From Flavobacteriaceae bacterium (lineage in GTDB: Bacteria > Bacteroidota > Bacteroidia > Flavobacteriales > Flavobacteriaceae), in the NCBI GenBank assembly GCA_024644725.1, contig JAHEHE010000016.1, positions 1 to 40,632 of the forward strand: a stretch of 40,632 bases of DNA, given 5' to 3'. The notes below the pieces were generated by a model that saw only the letters and a program-made list of their open reading frames with translations, searched no databases and had not been told where the DNA came from. The position numbers were made by a program, and so were the translations under genes. This document shows, one piece after another, positions 25,206 through 33,130 of the stretch (its first letter is position 1; the number at the start of each line of letters is the position of its first letter).

Positions 25206-25913
25206 TTATTGAATCTGTTCGGCTTCTTCAACGATCAAGGGGTACACATACCCGGCTCCAAAATCCTTGTCCAGAGCCACTTTTCCCCGAATGGTAATCG
25301 TGTCACCCATTTGAAAGTCCTCGGTTGTCGTAAACGTCAGATCGGAGCGGTCGACGCGTGTTCCATCCATGATATGGACCCAATTCCTGTCCATGATATC
25401 CCGGTTGATTTTTATGATCTGCCCCCTGACAACAACTTCCTTGTCCTTGTATTTCTCGGCGTTTCCGTACAGCTCCGCGATGCTGATTCCACCCGGTGCA
25501 GGAGCAATCTTGATGCTGTCTATCAGAGCATCCATGCGATTCTTACGAGGATTGGAAGTCTCGGCTCCCGATGGAACAGCCTTGTCGAGACCGTCGGGTT
25601 CACGGCTGAACTGATCCACGAACAGAATCGACTCAAAGGTCCTGTCCAATTCCTTGCTTTTGAAGTCATTCATTTCCACGAAGCTTTTGAAGTAAATGGT
25701 TTCGCCCTTCTCAAATCCTTTTCCCGCTACCGCTATCCAGTACGATTCGTCTCCATCCTGAACGGAGAGATAGGTGTAACTACCTGCCGGTTCTGACTTC
25801 TGAACGATGACTTCCCGGGGCTCATTCGGATTCGCTATACTACGATAATCCTTGTCCTTCTTTCCGCAAGAAATGAGGGTCAATAAACTGAATGCAATTA
25901 GGATGTTTTTCAT
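25206..25913 (-). CDS. OB-fold lipoprotein of unknown function
   Basis: A 235-residue lipoprotein: MKNILIAFSLLTLISC gives a lipobox with C16. The C-terminal 95 residues (IAELYGNAEKYKDKEVVVRGQIIKI, NWVHIMDGT, DLTFTTTEDFQMGDTITIRGKV, YPLIVEEAE) form an OB-fold of the kind found in small exported nucleic-acid-binding-like proteins. Around residues 45-100, YTYLSVQDGDESYWIAVAGKGFEKGETIYF is a second beta-rich unit with a similar start (YLSVQDG..YWIAV), suggesting two related OB-like halves. It lies nine bases upstream of the propeller gene in the same direction. Confidence 0.75.
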   Translation of the reverse strand: MKNILIAFSLLTLISCGKKDKDYRSIANPNEPREVIVQKSEPAGSYTYLSVQDGDESYWIAVAGKGFEKGETIYFKSFVEMNDFKSKELDRTFESILFVDQFSREPDGLDKAVPSGAETSNPRKNRMDALIDSIKIAPAPGGISIAELYGNAEKYKDKEVVVRGQIIKINRDIMDRNWVHIMDGTRVDRSDLTFTTTEDFQMGDTITIRGKVALDKDFGAGYVYPLIVEEAEQIQ

Positions 25914-25964
25914 GCCTGTTAAATTAAGTTGGTTCTATTTGGTTGCTATTTGTTTCCATAAAGA

Positions 25965-26591
25965 TCAAGGTTCTGCCTTGAATAGACAAAAAATATAATT
26001 CTGACTATTACCCGAGGGGGTTTTGTGATCTAAATACACATAAGATTCAAGCTTGAAGCCAAAAAAGATCTTCTGCAATGACTCGTGATCATATCGTTTT
26101 ACGGGCAAGCCACTGCATTTCATTGGGCCTTCAAGAGAAAAGGTGCCTATGATCAAATAGGCACCAGGGACCAATGCCCTCCGAGTGATCTCAACATACT
26201 TTGAAGTCTCTCCCTCTGAGGTCAAAAAATGGAAGCAGGCCCGGTCGTGCCAAAGTTCGTATTCCTGATCGGGCTCAAACTCGAGAATGTCGGTTGTGAT
26301 CCATCTGATTTTAGAAGCGCCTTCTTTGAATAGCTCTCGACTCTTTTGAATTGCTTTTTCGGATACGTCGAGGATCGTGAGCTGAGAGACGCCGGAATCC
26401 ATTAAATGTCGGGCCAGTGAACTTTCACCTGCTCCTATATCAATGATGGAGGCATCTCTAGATAAGCCTGTTGATCGTATCAAGGAAAGCGATATTTCGG
26501 GAACATCCTGGTGCCAACCCATTTCTTCGGCCGGTCTCGACGAATAGATTTCGTCCCAGTACTGTCTTCGAATTTCCCCTTGTTCACTCAT
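25965..26591 (-). CDS. Class I SAM-dependent methyltransferase
   Basis: A 208-residue cytoplasmic Rossmann methyltransferase. Motif I is SIIDIGAGESSLA (residues 48-60), the acidic end of strand 2 is TILDVSEKA, motif II lies around WITTDILEF, and strand 4 is ELWHDRACFHFL. The DRACFHFLT and KCSGLPVKRYD elements are shared with a group of small TehB/thiopurine-like methyltransferases. The acceptor is unknown. No signal peptide is present, unlike its neighbours. It sits 51 bases after the OB-fold lipoprotein gene's upstream end and 10 bases before the repeat-protein gene. Confidence 0.85.
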   Translation of the reverse strand: MSEQGEIRRQYWDEIYSSRPAEEMGWHQDVPEISLSLIRSTGLSRDASIIDIGAGESSLARHLMDSGVSQLTILDVSEKAIQKSRELFKEGASKIRWITTDILEFEPDQEYELWHDRACFHFLTSEGETSKYVEITRRALVPGAYLIIGTFSLEGPMKCSGLPVKRYDHESLQKIFFGFKLESYVYLDHKTPSGNSQNYIFCLFKAEP

Positions 26592-26601
26592 TCCAACACT
26601 A

Positions 26602-27168
26602 TTATTGAATTTGAGGCAACGCTACGACATGCGCGTGAACCGGAACACCATTTAAGGTCTCTTCCAATTGCTTGTCATACATTTTGACACCTTTCACGTC
26701 TCTCAACTTGCCTGCCGTGGATAAGGCCTTCACTCCGTAGAATGAGCCGTCTTCATTGACGGCCTTCACGTGAATTATATAGCCTGATTTTCTGACTCCT
26801 TTTACGGGAAGGTACTTTCCATCAGCCATTATCGCTTTCAACGCATACGTGTTCCCGTTATCGTCTATACCTGCCAGTGGTTTGTTTTCTTCTTCACTCA
26901 CCAGAACTTTGACGGGCAACCACCTGCCATTGACAATGGTTCTCACTTCCATGATATAGCTTTGCTCTGCATCTTCTATTGCCTTAACGTCAAATCTGTC
27001 CCCATTTTCATTGAAGGCCTTTACGTCCATCGTATTTCCTTTGGGATGAATGGCTTTGATATGCCAAATGATTTCTTCTGCCTGTGATTTTTCCTGAGCC
27101 GCTGCAATCGCGAAAATCCCGCAGAAAATAACAGTCCATATCCAAGTGATGTTTCCAGGTCGTATCAT
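26602..27168 (-). CDS. Exported VKA-repeat protein of unknown function
   Basis: A 188-residue protein with a signal peptide (ITWIWTVIFCGIFAIAAAQ). The start at 27168 is preferred; 27219 would place 17 residues before it. The mature part is almost entirely a short imperfect repeat of about 18-22 residues with the core VKA or VKG: WHIKAIHPKGNTMDVKAF, DRFDVKAI, YALKAIMADGKYLPVKGV, IIHVKAVNEDGSFYGVKAL, LRDVKGV. Each unit pairs two short strands around a D/N-G turn, as in a beta-solenoid or stacked hairpins. The C-terminus ends VPVHAHVVALPQIQ. I do not recognise a function. Confidence 0.75.
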   Translation of the reverse strand: MIRPGNITWIWTVIFCGIFAIAAAQEKSQAEEIIWHIKAIHPKGNTMDVKAFNENGDRFDVKAIEDAEQSYIMEVRTIVNGRWLPVKVLVSEEENKPLAGIDDNGNTYALKAIMADGKYLPVKGVRKSGYIIHVKAVNEDGSFYGVKALSTAGKLRDVKGVKMYDKQLEETLNGVPVHAHVVALPQIQ

Positions 27169-27273
27169 TTTGAAAATCTTAAAAACAGATCGCACCGATC
27201 TCAAATCAATGCAAAACAAAAATACATCCCATTGGGATGTATTTCTATGATATTCGTTAGCTTTTCTTTCCTG

Positions 27274-27945
27274 TTAGTTTACCTTGAGATCCGTTGTGGC
27301 GAGCAACTCCCGATCCGGTCCTTTCTTCTCATTGAGCGCGTACCATTTCTTAAGAATTTTGATGTCTTTTTCTGATTCTCCCGTCTCGATTCGGTGCTTG
27401 TATGACATGAGACTTATTTCACTTTCCCGGTTTTTCTTCCTTTTGGAAAAATTCTTCCATACCCTTGATCCGTCCTCAAGAGTTATATGATTGTATATTC
27501 GAACATTTCCTGCTTCATCCATTAACACGCCATAGGTAACAAGCATGGATTCCATCGATGATTTGTCACTATCATACACTTCATAAGTGAAATAGGCTCC
27601 ATCTACCAGGTCCACAACCCGCTCCTTCTGAATCAAATTGAACATTCCGTCAGGTATAAGGCTTTCTCGCTCTGCTCCCAACTCCACTGAACTTGGATTC
27701 CCAGTCAGAAGAATTGTCTCATCGTAGAGTGCATGAAATTCACCGACACCCGCAAAGTCTGCCAAAACGCTCCATGCCTGGTCAATGCTGCTATTGACTT
27801 GTACACTGTTCTCAATCCATAAAAGGTCTTCGGCAATTCTTTGAGCGTAAGTAGAGCTAAAATTCAGCACCAACAATGCAAACAGCAGGCTAACCAGCTT
27901 GTAATAGCTTTTAGAATGAGTTATTATTGATCTCCGGCCTGTCAT
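27274..27945 (-). CDS. Exported START/SRPBCC-like protein
   Basis: A 223-residue protein with a signal peptide (YYKLVSLLFALLVLNFSSTYAQ). The central 140 residues have the SRPBCC (polyketide cyclase/START) pattern. It begins IENSVQVNSSIDQAWSVLADFAGVGEFHAL, continues LGAERESLIPDGMFNLIQKERVVDL, and ends IYNHITLEDGSRVWKN. SRPBCC domains hold hydrophobic ligands in a deep cavity; an exported version might bind a lipid or pigment. A charged tail of about 50 residues (KRKKNRESE, KDIKILKKWY) follows. It lies 105 bases upstream of the VKA-repeat gene on the same strand. A 6-bp hairpin (GACCGG...CCGGTC at 27975-27995) lies in the gap before it. Confidence 0.7.
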   Translation of the reverse strand: MTGRRSIITHSKSYYKLVSLLFALLVLNFSSTYAQRIAEDLLWIENSVQVNSSIDQAWSVLADFAGVGEFHALYDETILLTGNPSSVELGAERESLIPDGMFNLIQKERVVDLVDGAYFTYEVYDSDKSSMESMLVTYGVLMDEAGNVRIYNHITLEDGSRVWKNFSKRKKNRESEISLMSYKHRIETGESEKDIKILKKWYALNEKKGPDRELLATTDLKVN

Positions 27946-28101
27946 TTAAAGGGGGGCTTATGACATTTGACTTCGACCGGTCCAACATGCCGGTCTTTAT
28001 ATAGTAGACGAAACAGACCTCTTCGGGTTACAGCAGAAATCACCCGGCGAGATGGATTTAACAATTTTTTAATACAAGGCTTTAAACTTCAGCTCAAAAG
28101 T

Positions 28102-29970
28102 CTAATTAGCTGAAGAAAATTTAAGAAATCCGCGATAAGCTCCAATGTAAATGGAATTGTTCGGACCGAAGGCGAAAGTAGCCCAAATGTTATTGAATAC
28201 TTTTCGATCATACTGATTCAATCCCAGTGAAAAAGCTTTTGAAAAGAAGCCAATATTGTCCTTGAACTGTTTCTTCTCAAAATAGGGGCGGATATAGAAA
28301 ACTCGGTACCCGGTTTTGAAGTCAACGGCCGTAAGTTGCCAATCATTATGTCCACCAACTTCAGTATCTGATCGATTGTAGACATAAATCAGACCATTCG
28401 CAGTAGACAATTTCGGAGTTGCCGTTTTTGGGTCAAAATGACCTGTTGCAGGCCAGGATTCATTTTTCTGAAAAGCGCCTTTACTCTCAACATAGTCGAA
28501 TCGACTTATTCCACCTGCCGTGGGATTTGTTTTGAATGGATCCACATATCCGTATGTATTGGCGATGATAAAGCTGTTCTTGTAGGCGACTATGGAATTC
28601 TCACAGGCGCTGGCTCCCTTTTCAAATAGTTTGTGTCTGAATTCCAGCTCACCAGTTTCCTGATTGTAAATATTTATGTTAATCTGATCCTTGTCATTGT
28701 CACCTATTGCTACAAAACGACTATCCATCAAGGTAGGAGTCGTGCCCCCTCCGTTATTTAAATGACCCGGTTTCATACTGAAATCGTTGGGGTAGATCAA
28801 GTCCCCCTTTGAAAATGTCTCCTCCCACTTGGGGTCCATTTCGATTCTCTTGGTGTCTTCGTTAAAAGAGAACTTGTACAAAGCCACATTTGAAATGATG
28901 TAAACCCCATCCGGTCCTACAGAGAAAGAATTTTGAATTTCTTCTCTCAAATCAGGGTCCTGGGAAATTTTTTCCACGAATTCTTTTCTAAGCTCAGGCG
29001 TAAGACTCTTGCCACTCTGATAAAAATCCAAACTGTCCAGCTCAAAATCAGTGCGGCCAAAAAATCGCTCCACTTTCTTCTTTGCTCCGTAGAAGCCAAT
29101 AAACGAAGCATAAACTTTGGGACAATTCGTGTCATTATATCGATCCTTTCTATGAATCATTCCGATAATCCCATACTGTGATGTAAACCATATGTTTCCG
29201 TTGGCATCGGGCATGATGGCCGTCAAGACGTTCAGCTGATCTTTATTGGCCAGTGAAGGATCAACCAGACTGCCAGCAAGAATTTGTTCCTGTATATTAA
29301 TGCTTTTGATCTCGGAACGGTCAAAACGGCTATCTACGACAGGAATTCTCAAAATGTTATTATTTGCTCCTGGGATGTAGATACGATCGTTTTCAGACAA
29401 ATAAAAATACGCTCCTCCGGAAGTATTTCTAAAAATGGCCATTCGGTTTGATTTCTTTGCCAATTCGATCGCGCTACTTCCACGCCCCGGTATGGGAAGT
29501 GTATCCAAAATCTTGAAATCATTCCCTACATCGAGCAAAAGCAGCGTAGTGCTTGCCCGGCCAAACGAAAGGGTCACAACAGTTGTGTCATTGACAAAGG
29601 CAAAAGAAGGGCACATGCCTGAAAACCCCTTCCCTTTCTGAAGGGAATGAAAATACTGTACCCGAGTTCCCTCCATTCCTGGACCAGGACGGTTCGAGAC
29701 ATCGGATGCATAGGAATCTTCATGCATAGAGCTCGCATAGTTTTGTTTCGTAAAAGGATATTTCCACTTATCGAGGAGCGCAAGAGGCTCCGGCATTTCT
29801 TCTCCATATCGGCTCGTCCATTCCTCAAACCAACCAACATCAACTTGGGCTTCATGGCTTTTGGAAACATAGGAATCCTCAGGTGGGATATACTCCTCAC
29901 AGCCCTGACCGGAGGTTATTTGAGGATAGTGTATAAAAAGGCTGGTGATTAGAAGTAGTTGAAATCGCAT
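28102..29970 (-). CDS. Exported beta-propeller-like protein of unknown function
   Basis: A 622-residue exported protein (signal MRFQLLLITSLFIHYPQITSGQG). After a 90-residue leader with no recognisable motif, many segments look like propeller blades: DTLPIPGRGSSAIELAKKSN, NVLTAIMPDANGNIWFTSQYGI, SFSVGPDGVYIISNVALYKF, TPTLMDSRFVAIGDND, AFGPNNSIYIGAYRGFLKF. The last blade closes the chain. It resembles SMP-30/gluconolactonase-like propellers in general shape only; no catalytic residues can be assigned. Two bases separate it from the upstream coiled-coil gene, so the pair is one unit. Base composition here seems more A+T-rich than the acetate and export genes. Confidence 0.65.
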   Translation of the reverse strand: MRFQLLLITSLFIHYPQITSGQGCEEYIPPEDSYVSKSHEAQVDVGWFEEWTSRYGEEMPEPLALLDKWKYPFTKQNYASSMHEDSYASDVSNRPGPGMEGTRVQYFHSLQKGKGFSGMCPSFAFVNDTTVVTLSFGRASTTLLLLDVGNDFKILDTLPIPGRGSSAIELAKKSNRMAIFRNTSGGAYFYLSENDRIYIPGANNNILRIPVVDSRFDRSEIKSINIQEQILAGSLVDPSLANKDQLNVLTAIMPDANGNIWFTSQYGIIGMIHRKDRYNDTNCPKVYASFIGFYGAKKKVERFFGRTDFELDSLDFYQSGKSLTPELRKEFVEKISQDPDLREEIQNSFSVGPDGVYIISNVALYKFSFNEDTKRIEMDPKWEETFSKGDLIYPNDFSMKPGHLNNGGGTTPTLMDSRFVAIGDNDKDQININIYNQETGELEFRHKLFEKGASACENSIVAYKNSFIIANTYGYVDPFKTNPTAGGISRFDYVESKGAFQKNESWPATGHFDPKTATPKLSTANGLIYVYNRSDTEVGGHNDWQLTAVDFKTGYRVFYIRPYFEKKQFKDNIGFFSKAFSLGLNQYDRKVFNNIWATFAFGPNNSIYIGAYRGFLKFSSAN

Positions 29971-29972
29971 TC

Positions 29973-30731
29973 TTACATGGGCGCCAGTTCCAGGTCTTTG
30001 TAAAATGTTGACAGGATTGTCTCACCCTGCTCCTCGTTCACATTCGAGCGCACGGATTGGTGAAAACCAATGAGATGGCCGAAAGCTTTCTGGCGAATCT
30101 CGTTCATGTCGTCATACAGGGTTAATAACTCTTGCTTCGAGTTGGTTTTTTGTACCAAAAGTTCATTTTCAAACACATTAATCTCTTTCATGGACTTTTC
30201 GAATTCTGTAATCTTCTCTGAAAAAGAATCCAGCTGTTCCAAAAGTTGCACCTGACTTTGAGAATCGGGAACTTCTGAAATCTTCTTTCTAGTTTTTTCG
30301 AAAGGGTCTTTCGTTTTTGATTTTTTCTTTGCCTGTTTATCCAGTTTCTTCTGATAGGCCTCTTCGGAAATCGTCACGATGTTACCCCATTCCTCATCCG
30401 TTATTTTTTCTGTGATCTGAATTCTCTTGTCCACAAAATTATCTTGATACTTCAATTGGATTTCTGTCAGGTCGTCAAAAAACGCTTCCAACTCAGCCTC
30501 ATCGGAATTGTAATTTGTATATAAATCCTCAAAATCTTTGTAGTTGGCTTTTCTTTCTTTATTGTAGGCCTTAGCTCCGTTTTTGATCTCCTTGGTCATG
30601 TCGAGCAGTTCATTCCTCCGGTCCTTCTCCAGGACGTATTCCTTGATTCCTTTTTCGAGATTCTCGGCGAAGAAAATCTCATACCCTCCAGAAAACAATA
30701 TGATAAGGGCTGTTATTGTCGCGACTAGCAT
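29973..30731 (-). CDS. Membrane-anchored coiled-coil protein of unknown function
   Basis: A 252-residue protein. An N-terminal anchor (MLVATITALIILFSGGYEIFF) is followed by about 225 charged residues rich in K, E, D and Q with strong helix and coiled-coil character. Examples are LEKGIKEYVLEKDRRNELLDMTKEIKNG, AEKFEK-type heptads and EITEFEKSMKEINVFENELLVQKTNS-like runs (key piece KITEFEKSMKEINVFENEL). A lysine-rich linker (KLDKQAKKKSKTKDPFEK) lies in the middle. The chain should face the periplasm or remain as a rod at the membrane. It overlaps nothing and precedes the propeller gene by two bases. I do not recognise a family. Confidence 0.6.
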   Translation of the reverse strand: MLVATITALIILFSGGYEIFFAENLEKGIKEYVLEKDRRNELLDMTKEIKNGAKAYNKERKANYKDFEDLYTNYNSDEAELEAFFDDLTEIQLKYQDNFVDKRIQITEKITDEEWGNIVTISEEAYQKKLDKQAKKKSKTKDPFEKTRKKISEVPDSQSQVQLLEQLDSFSEKITEFEKSMKEINVFENELLVQKTNSKQELLTLYDDMNEIRQKAFGHLIGFHQSVRSNVNEEQGETILSTFYKDLELAPM

Positions 30732-30798
30732 AATGAAGATTTTTGGTTTTATTTAAATATCTAAAAAATTAGTCATACGACCAAAACCTTATTCCTGC

Positions 30799-32436
30799 CT
30801 AGTCCAACTTGCCCAAGTCTTTATAGATTTGAATGTAGCGCTGATCCAATTCCACCGAATCCTGGTATTTGACCCGAAGTCCGTCGAGCTGATTCTTCAA
30901 TTTCTCAACGACATCGGCGTATTCTGGATCATTATACACGTTATTCATTTCCTGCGGGTCGTCAATGCGGTCGTAGAGCTCCCACTCATTGACGTCGTAA
31001 TAGAAATGAGCGAGTTTAAACTCCTTGGTGACGATTCCGTAATGACGTTTGACCATATGCACCGAAGGGTATTCATAGTAGTGATAATACACGGCTTCAC
31101 GGGTCCACAGGGAATCCTGGCCCGTCAAAAGGGGCATCAGGCTCTCACCCTGCATATCCGCAGGAGCCTTAATACCAGCCGCTTCCAGGAAAGTTTGGGC
31201 AAAATCCAGGTTCTGCACCATTTCCTCATTGGTGGTTCCGGGATCAATCTTGTTGGGCCAGCGAATGAGCAGAGGCGTCTTGAAGGACTCGTCGTAGATG
31301 AATCGCTTGTCAAACCAACCGTGCTCCCCTAAATAGAAACCCTGGTCTGATGTGTATACCACAATGGTGTTTTCAGTAAGGCCATTCTGGTCCAGATAAT
31401 CGAGAACCCTGCCTACATTGTCATCGACTGAAGATATGGTCGCGAGATAATCCTGCATGTATCGCTGGTACTTCCAACGCATCTTTTCGGTGTCATTCAT
31501 TTCAGGCCACCGGGCTCGAAAGTCTTCGTTGATCGAATCCAGGATCGGATCATAGAGGGCTTTTTGTGCCTCATTGGCCCTGTTATAAGGGCCATAGAAG
31601 CCGTTGGGATATTCTTCCACGGCAGGAGAGACTTTCCCCATAGCTTCCAGGGTTTCCGGTCGGATTTTACTGTCATGACTGTACATCATGTGATTCAGCA
31701 AGTTCATTTCTGCGGTTTTTGCCGCTGTTCCTCGATTGTCGTAATCATCGAAAAGAGTCGCAGGCTCTGGGAAGGTTTTTTGGGTGAACTCGGCAAATTT
31801 TTCCGGGCTGGGCCACCAGGGTCTGTGCGGAGCCTTGTGCAGGTACATCATCATAAAAGGCTTGTTCTTGTCTCGCTTTTCATCGAGCCAGTTCAAGGTA
31901 AGGTCTGTTATGATATCTGTGACGTAACCTGTGATGATTGTATCCCCTTTAGGCCCAATAAACTTGGGGTTGATGTAATTCCCCTGGCCAGGAAGGATAA
32001 GGAAATCATCGACGCCCTTGGGGTTGTTTCCGAAATGGAGCTTTCCGAACATCGCGGTCTGATAACCTGCCTCCTGAAATAGCTGGGGAAAAGTGACTTG
32101 GGTCGAGTCAAAGGGCATCAGGTTGTCAATTTTTCCGTTGATGTGCGTGTGTTTTCCCGTCAGAATCGTGGCACGTGAAGGGGCGCAAATGGAATTGGAG
32201 ACGCAGGCATTGGTAAAGAGAAGTCCCTCCTCAGCAAGTCGGTCAATATTGGGGGTTTGCAGCAATTCGCTCCCATATGCGCTTATGGCTTGATAGGCAT
32301 GGTCATCCGACATGATGAATAGGATATTGGGTTTTTGAATCTCCTGTTGGATCTCATCTTTGGAAACGCCCTGCTTGGAACAGGAAAGCAGAAGTCCAAG
32401 TACGAGAAGTGCTGACGCTCTCAGTAAAAAGTTCAT
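30799..32436 (-). CDS. Sulfatase lipoprotein (S1 family)
   Basis: A 545-residue arylsulfatase-like enzyme on the membrane: MNFLLRASALLVLGLLLSC gives a lipobox with C19. The N-terminal metal-binding NILFIMSDDHAYQA (D44, D45), the formylglycine site SICAPSRATILTG (C84-A-P86-S-R88, the C-x-P-x-R motif) and the later GYQTAMFGKLHFG, VVYTSDQGFYLGEHGWFDK are all present. The C84 would be converted by an anaerobic- or FGE-type maturase encoded elsewhere. The C-terminal subdomain ends ELYDRIDDPQEMNNVYNDPE. The overall match is to iduronate/GlcNAc-6-type sulfatases, but no substrate can be assigned. No SusC/SusD pair lies next to it. Confidence 0.93.
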   Translation of the reverse strand: MNFLLRASALLVLGLLLSCSKQGVSKDEIQQEIQKPNILFIMSDDHAYQAISAYGSELLQTPNIDRLAEEGLLFTNACVSNSICAPSRATILTGKHTHINGKIDNLMPFDSTQVTFPQLFQEAGYQTAMFGKLHFGNNPKGVDDFLILPGQGNYINPKFIGPKGDTIITGYVTDIITDLTLNWLDEKRDKNKPFMMMYLHKAPHRPWWPSPEKFAEFTQKTFPEPATLFDDYDNRGTAAKTAEMNLLNHMMYSHDSKIRPETLEAMGKVSPAVEEYPNGFYGPYNRANEAQKALYDPILDSINEDFRARWPEMNDTEKMRWKYQRYMQDYLATISSVDDNVGRVLDYLDQNGLTENTIVVYTSDQGFYLGEHGWFDKRFIYDESFKTPLLIRWPNKIDPGTTNEEMVQNLDFAQTFLEAAGIKAPADMQGESLMPLLTGQDSLWTREAVYYHYYEYPSVHMVKRHYGIVTKEFKLAHFYYDVNEWELYDRIDDPQEMNNVYNDPEYADVVEKLKNQLDGLRVKYQDSVELDQRYIQIYKDLGKLD

Positions 32437-32499
32437 AATCGAAAATTGGTATTGTTTTATTCAACTTTAAAGGTACTGTTTCAATCGCTTGTTACTAAC

Positions 32500-32512
32500 T
32501 CCGGAATCCGGA
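32500..32512. repeat. Odd palindrome TCCGGAATCCGGA between sulfatase and Spy-like genes
   Basis: Two copies of the self-complementary hexamer TCCGGA separated by one base form a 13-base palindrome in the 159-base divergent gap. It lies about 65 bases upstream of the sulfatase start and 84 bases upstream of the Spy-like gene. It could be an operator; chance is also possible. Confidence 0.3.
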
Positions 32513-32595
32513 AATTTTAACACTTTTTTACAACTTCGCCATTAAACCCAATTACAGAATAACAGTCAAAAGAGCAAATAAATGTATTTAAAAAG

Positions 32596-33063
32596 ATGAA
32601 AAATATAAACAACATGAAAAAAATTGCATTCATAGTCCTTTTAGGACTCAGCTTTGCGCTGCATGCCCAGCGTGGAAAAGAAAAACAACATGAAAGAAAC
32701 GAGTATACTCCTGAGCAGCAGGCGGTTTTGAAAACCAAGAAAATGGCTCTTCACCTGGACCTCAATGAGGATCAACAAAAAAAACTGATTGAGATTAACA
32801 AGAAATGGGCAGAGAAAAGGGCCAAAGAAAGAGAAGAGTTCAAGGCTCAGTTTGAAGGCGACCAGCGCCCGGACGCAGATACCCGATACAAGCACCAAGT
32901 GCAAATGCTCGATAATCGAATGGCTTATCAGAAAGAGGTGGAGAAGATCCTAAACAAGGATCAGTACTCCACCTGGAAAGAGCATCAGGAAATAAGAAGC
33001 AAAGGACATGCCCGCTGCAAAAGACGCGGAAAATCACATCACGGTGAGAAAAGAGAAAGTTGA
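32596..33063 (+). CDS. Spy/CpxP-like periplasmic protein
   Basis: A 155-residue exported protein. The signal peptide (KKIAFIVLLGLSFALHAQ) may begin at the ATG at 32596 or at 32614. The mature part is charged and helical, with LTxxQ-like elements (YTPEQQAVLKTKKMALHLDLNEDQQKKLIEINKKW, key LDLNEDQQKKL; LNKDQYSTWKEH), as in Spy and CpxP stress chaperones. The C-terminus is basic (RCKRRGKSHHGEKRES). A strong terminator lies 39 bases after the stop. It is divergent from the sulfatase gene. Confidence 0.72.
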   Translation: MKNINNMKKIAFIVLLGLSFALHAQRGKEKQHERNEYTPEQQAVLKTKKMALHLDLNEDQQKKLIEINKKWAEKRAKEREEFKAQFEGDQRPDADTRYKHQVQMLDNRMAYQKEVEKILNKDQYSTWKEHQEIRSKGHARCKRRGKSHHGEKRES

Positions 33064-33101
33064 TTGGTTAGAGTAGATTGGATTAATTTTGAGTTGATTG
33101 T

Positions 33102-33130
33102 AAAACCGGGGCATTGTTTCCGGTTTTTTT
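33102..33130 (+). terminator. Rho-independent terminator of the Spy-like gene, probably bidirectional
   Basis: AAAACCGG (33102-33109) and CCGGTTTT (33120-33127) pair perfectly around a 10-base loop, followed by T up to 33130. On the minus strand the same stem directly follows the glucosaminidase stop and ends in TTTT, so it can serve both convergent genes. Confidence 0.8.

Noticed and set aside
27975-27995. GACCGG...CCGGTC hairpin as a terminator of the propeller gene
   Set aside because: No T-run follows it on the minus strand, and the stem is only six base pairs.
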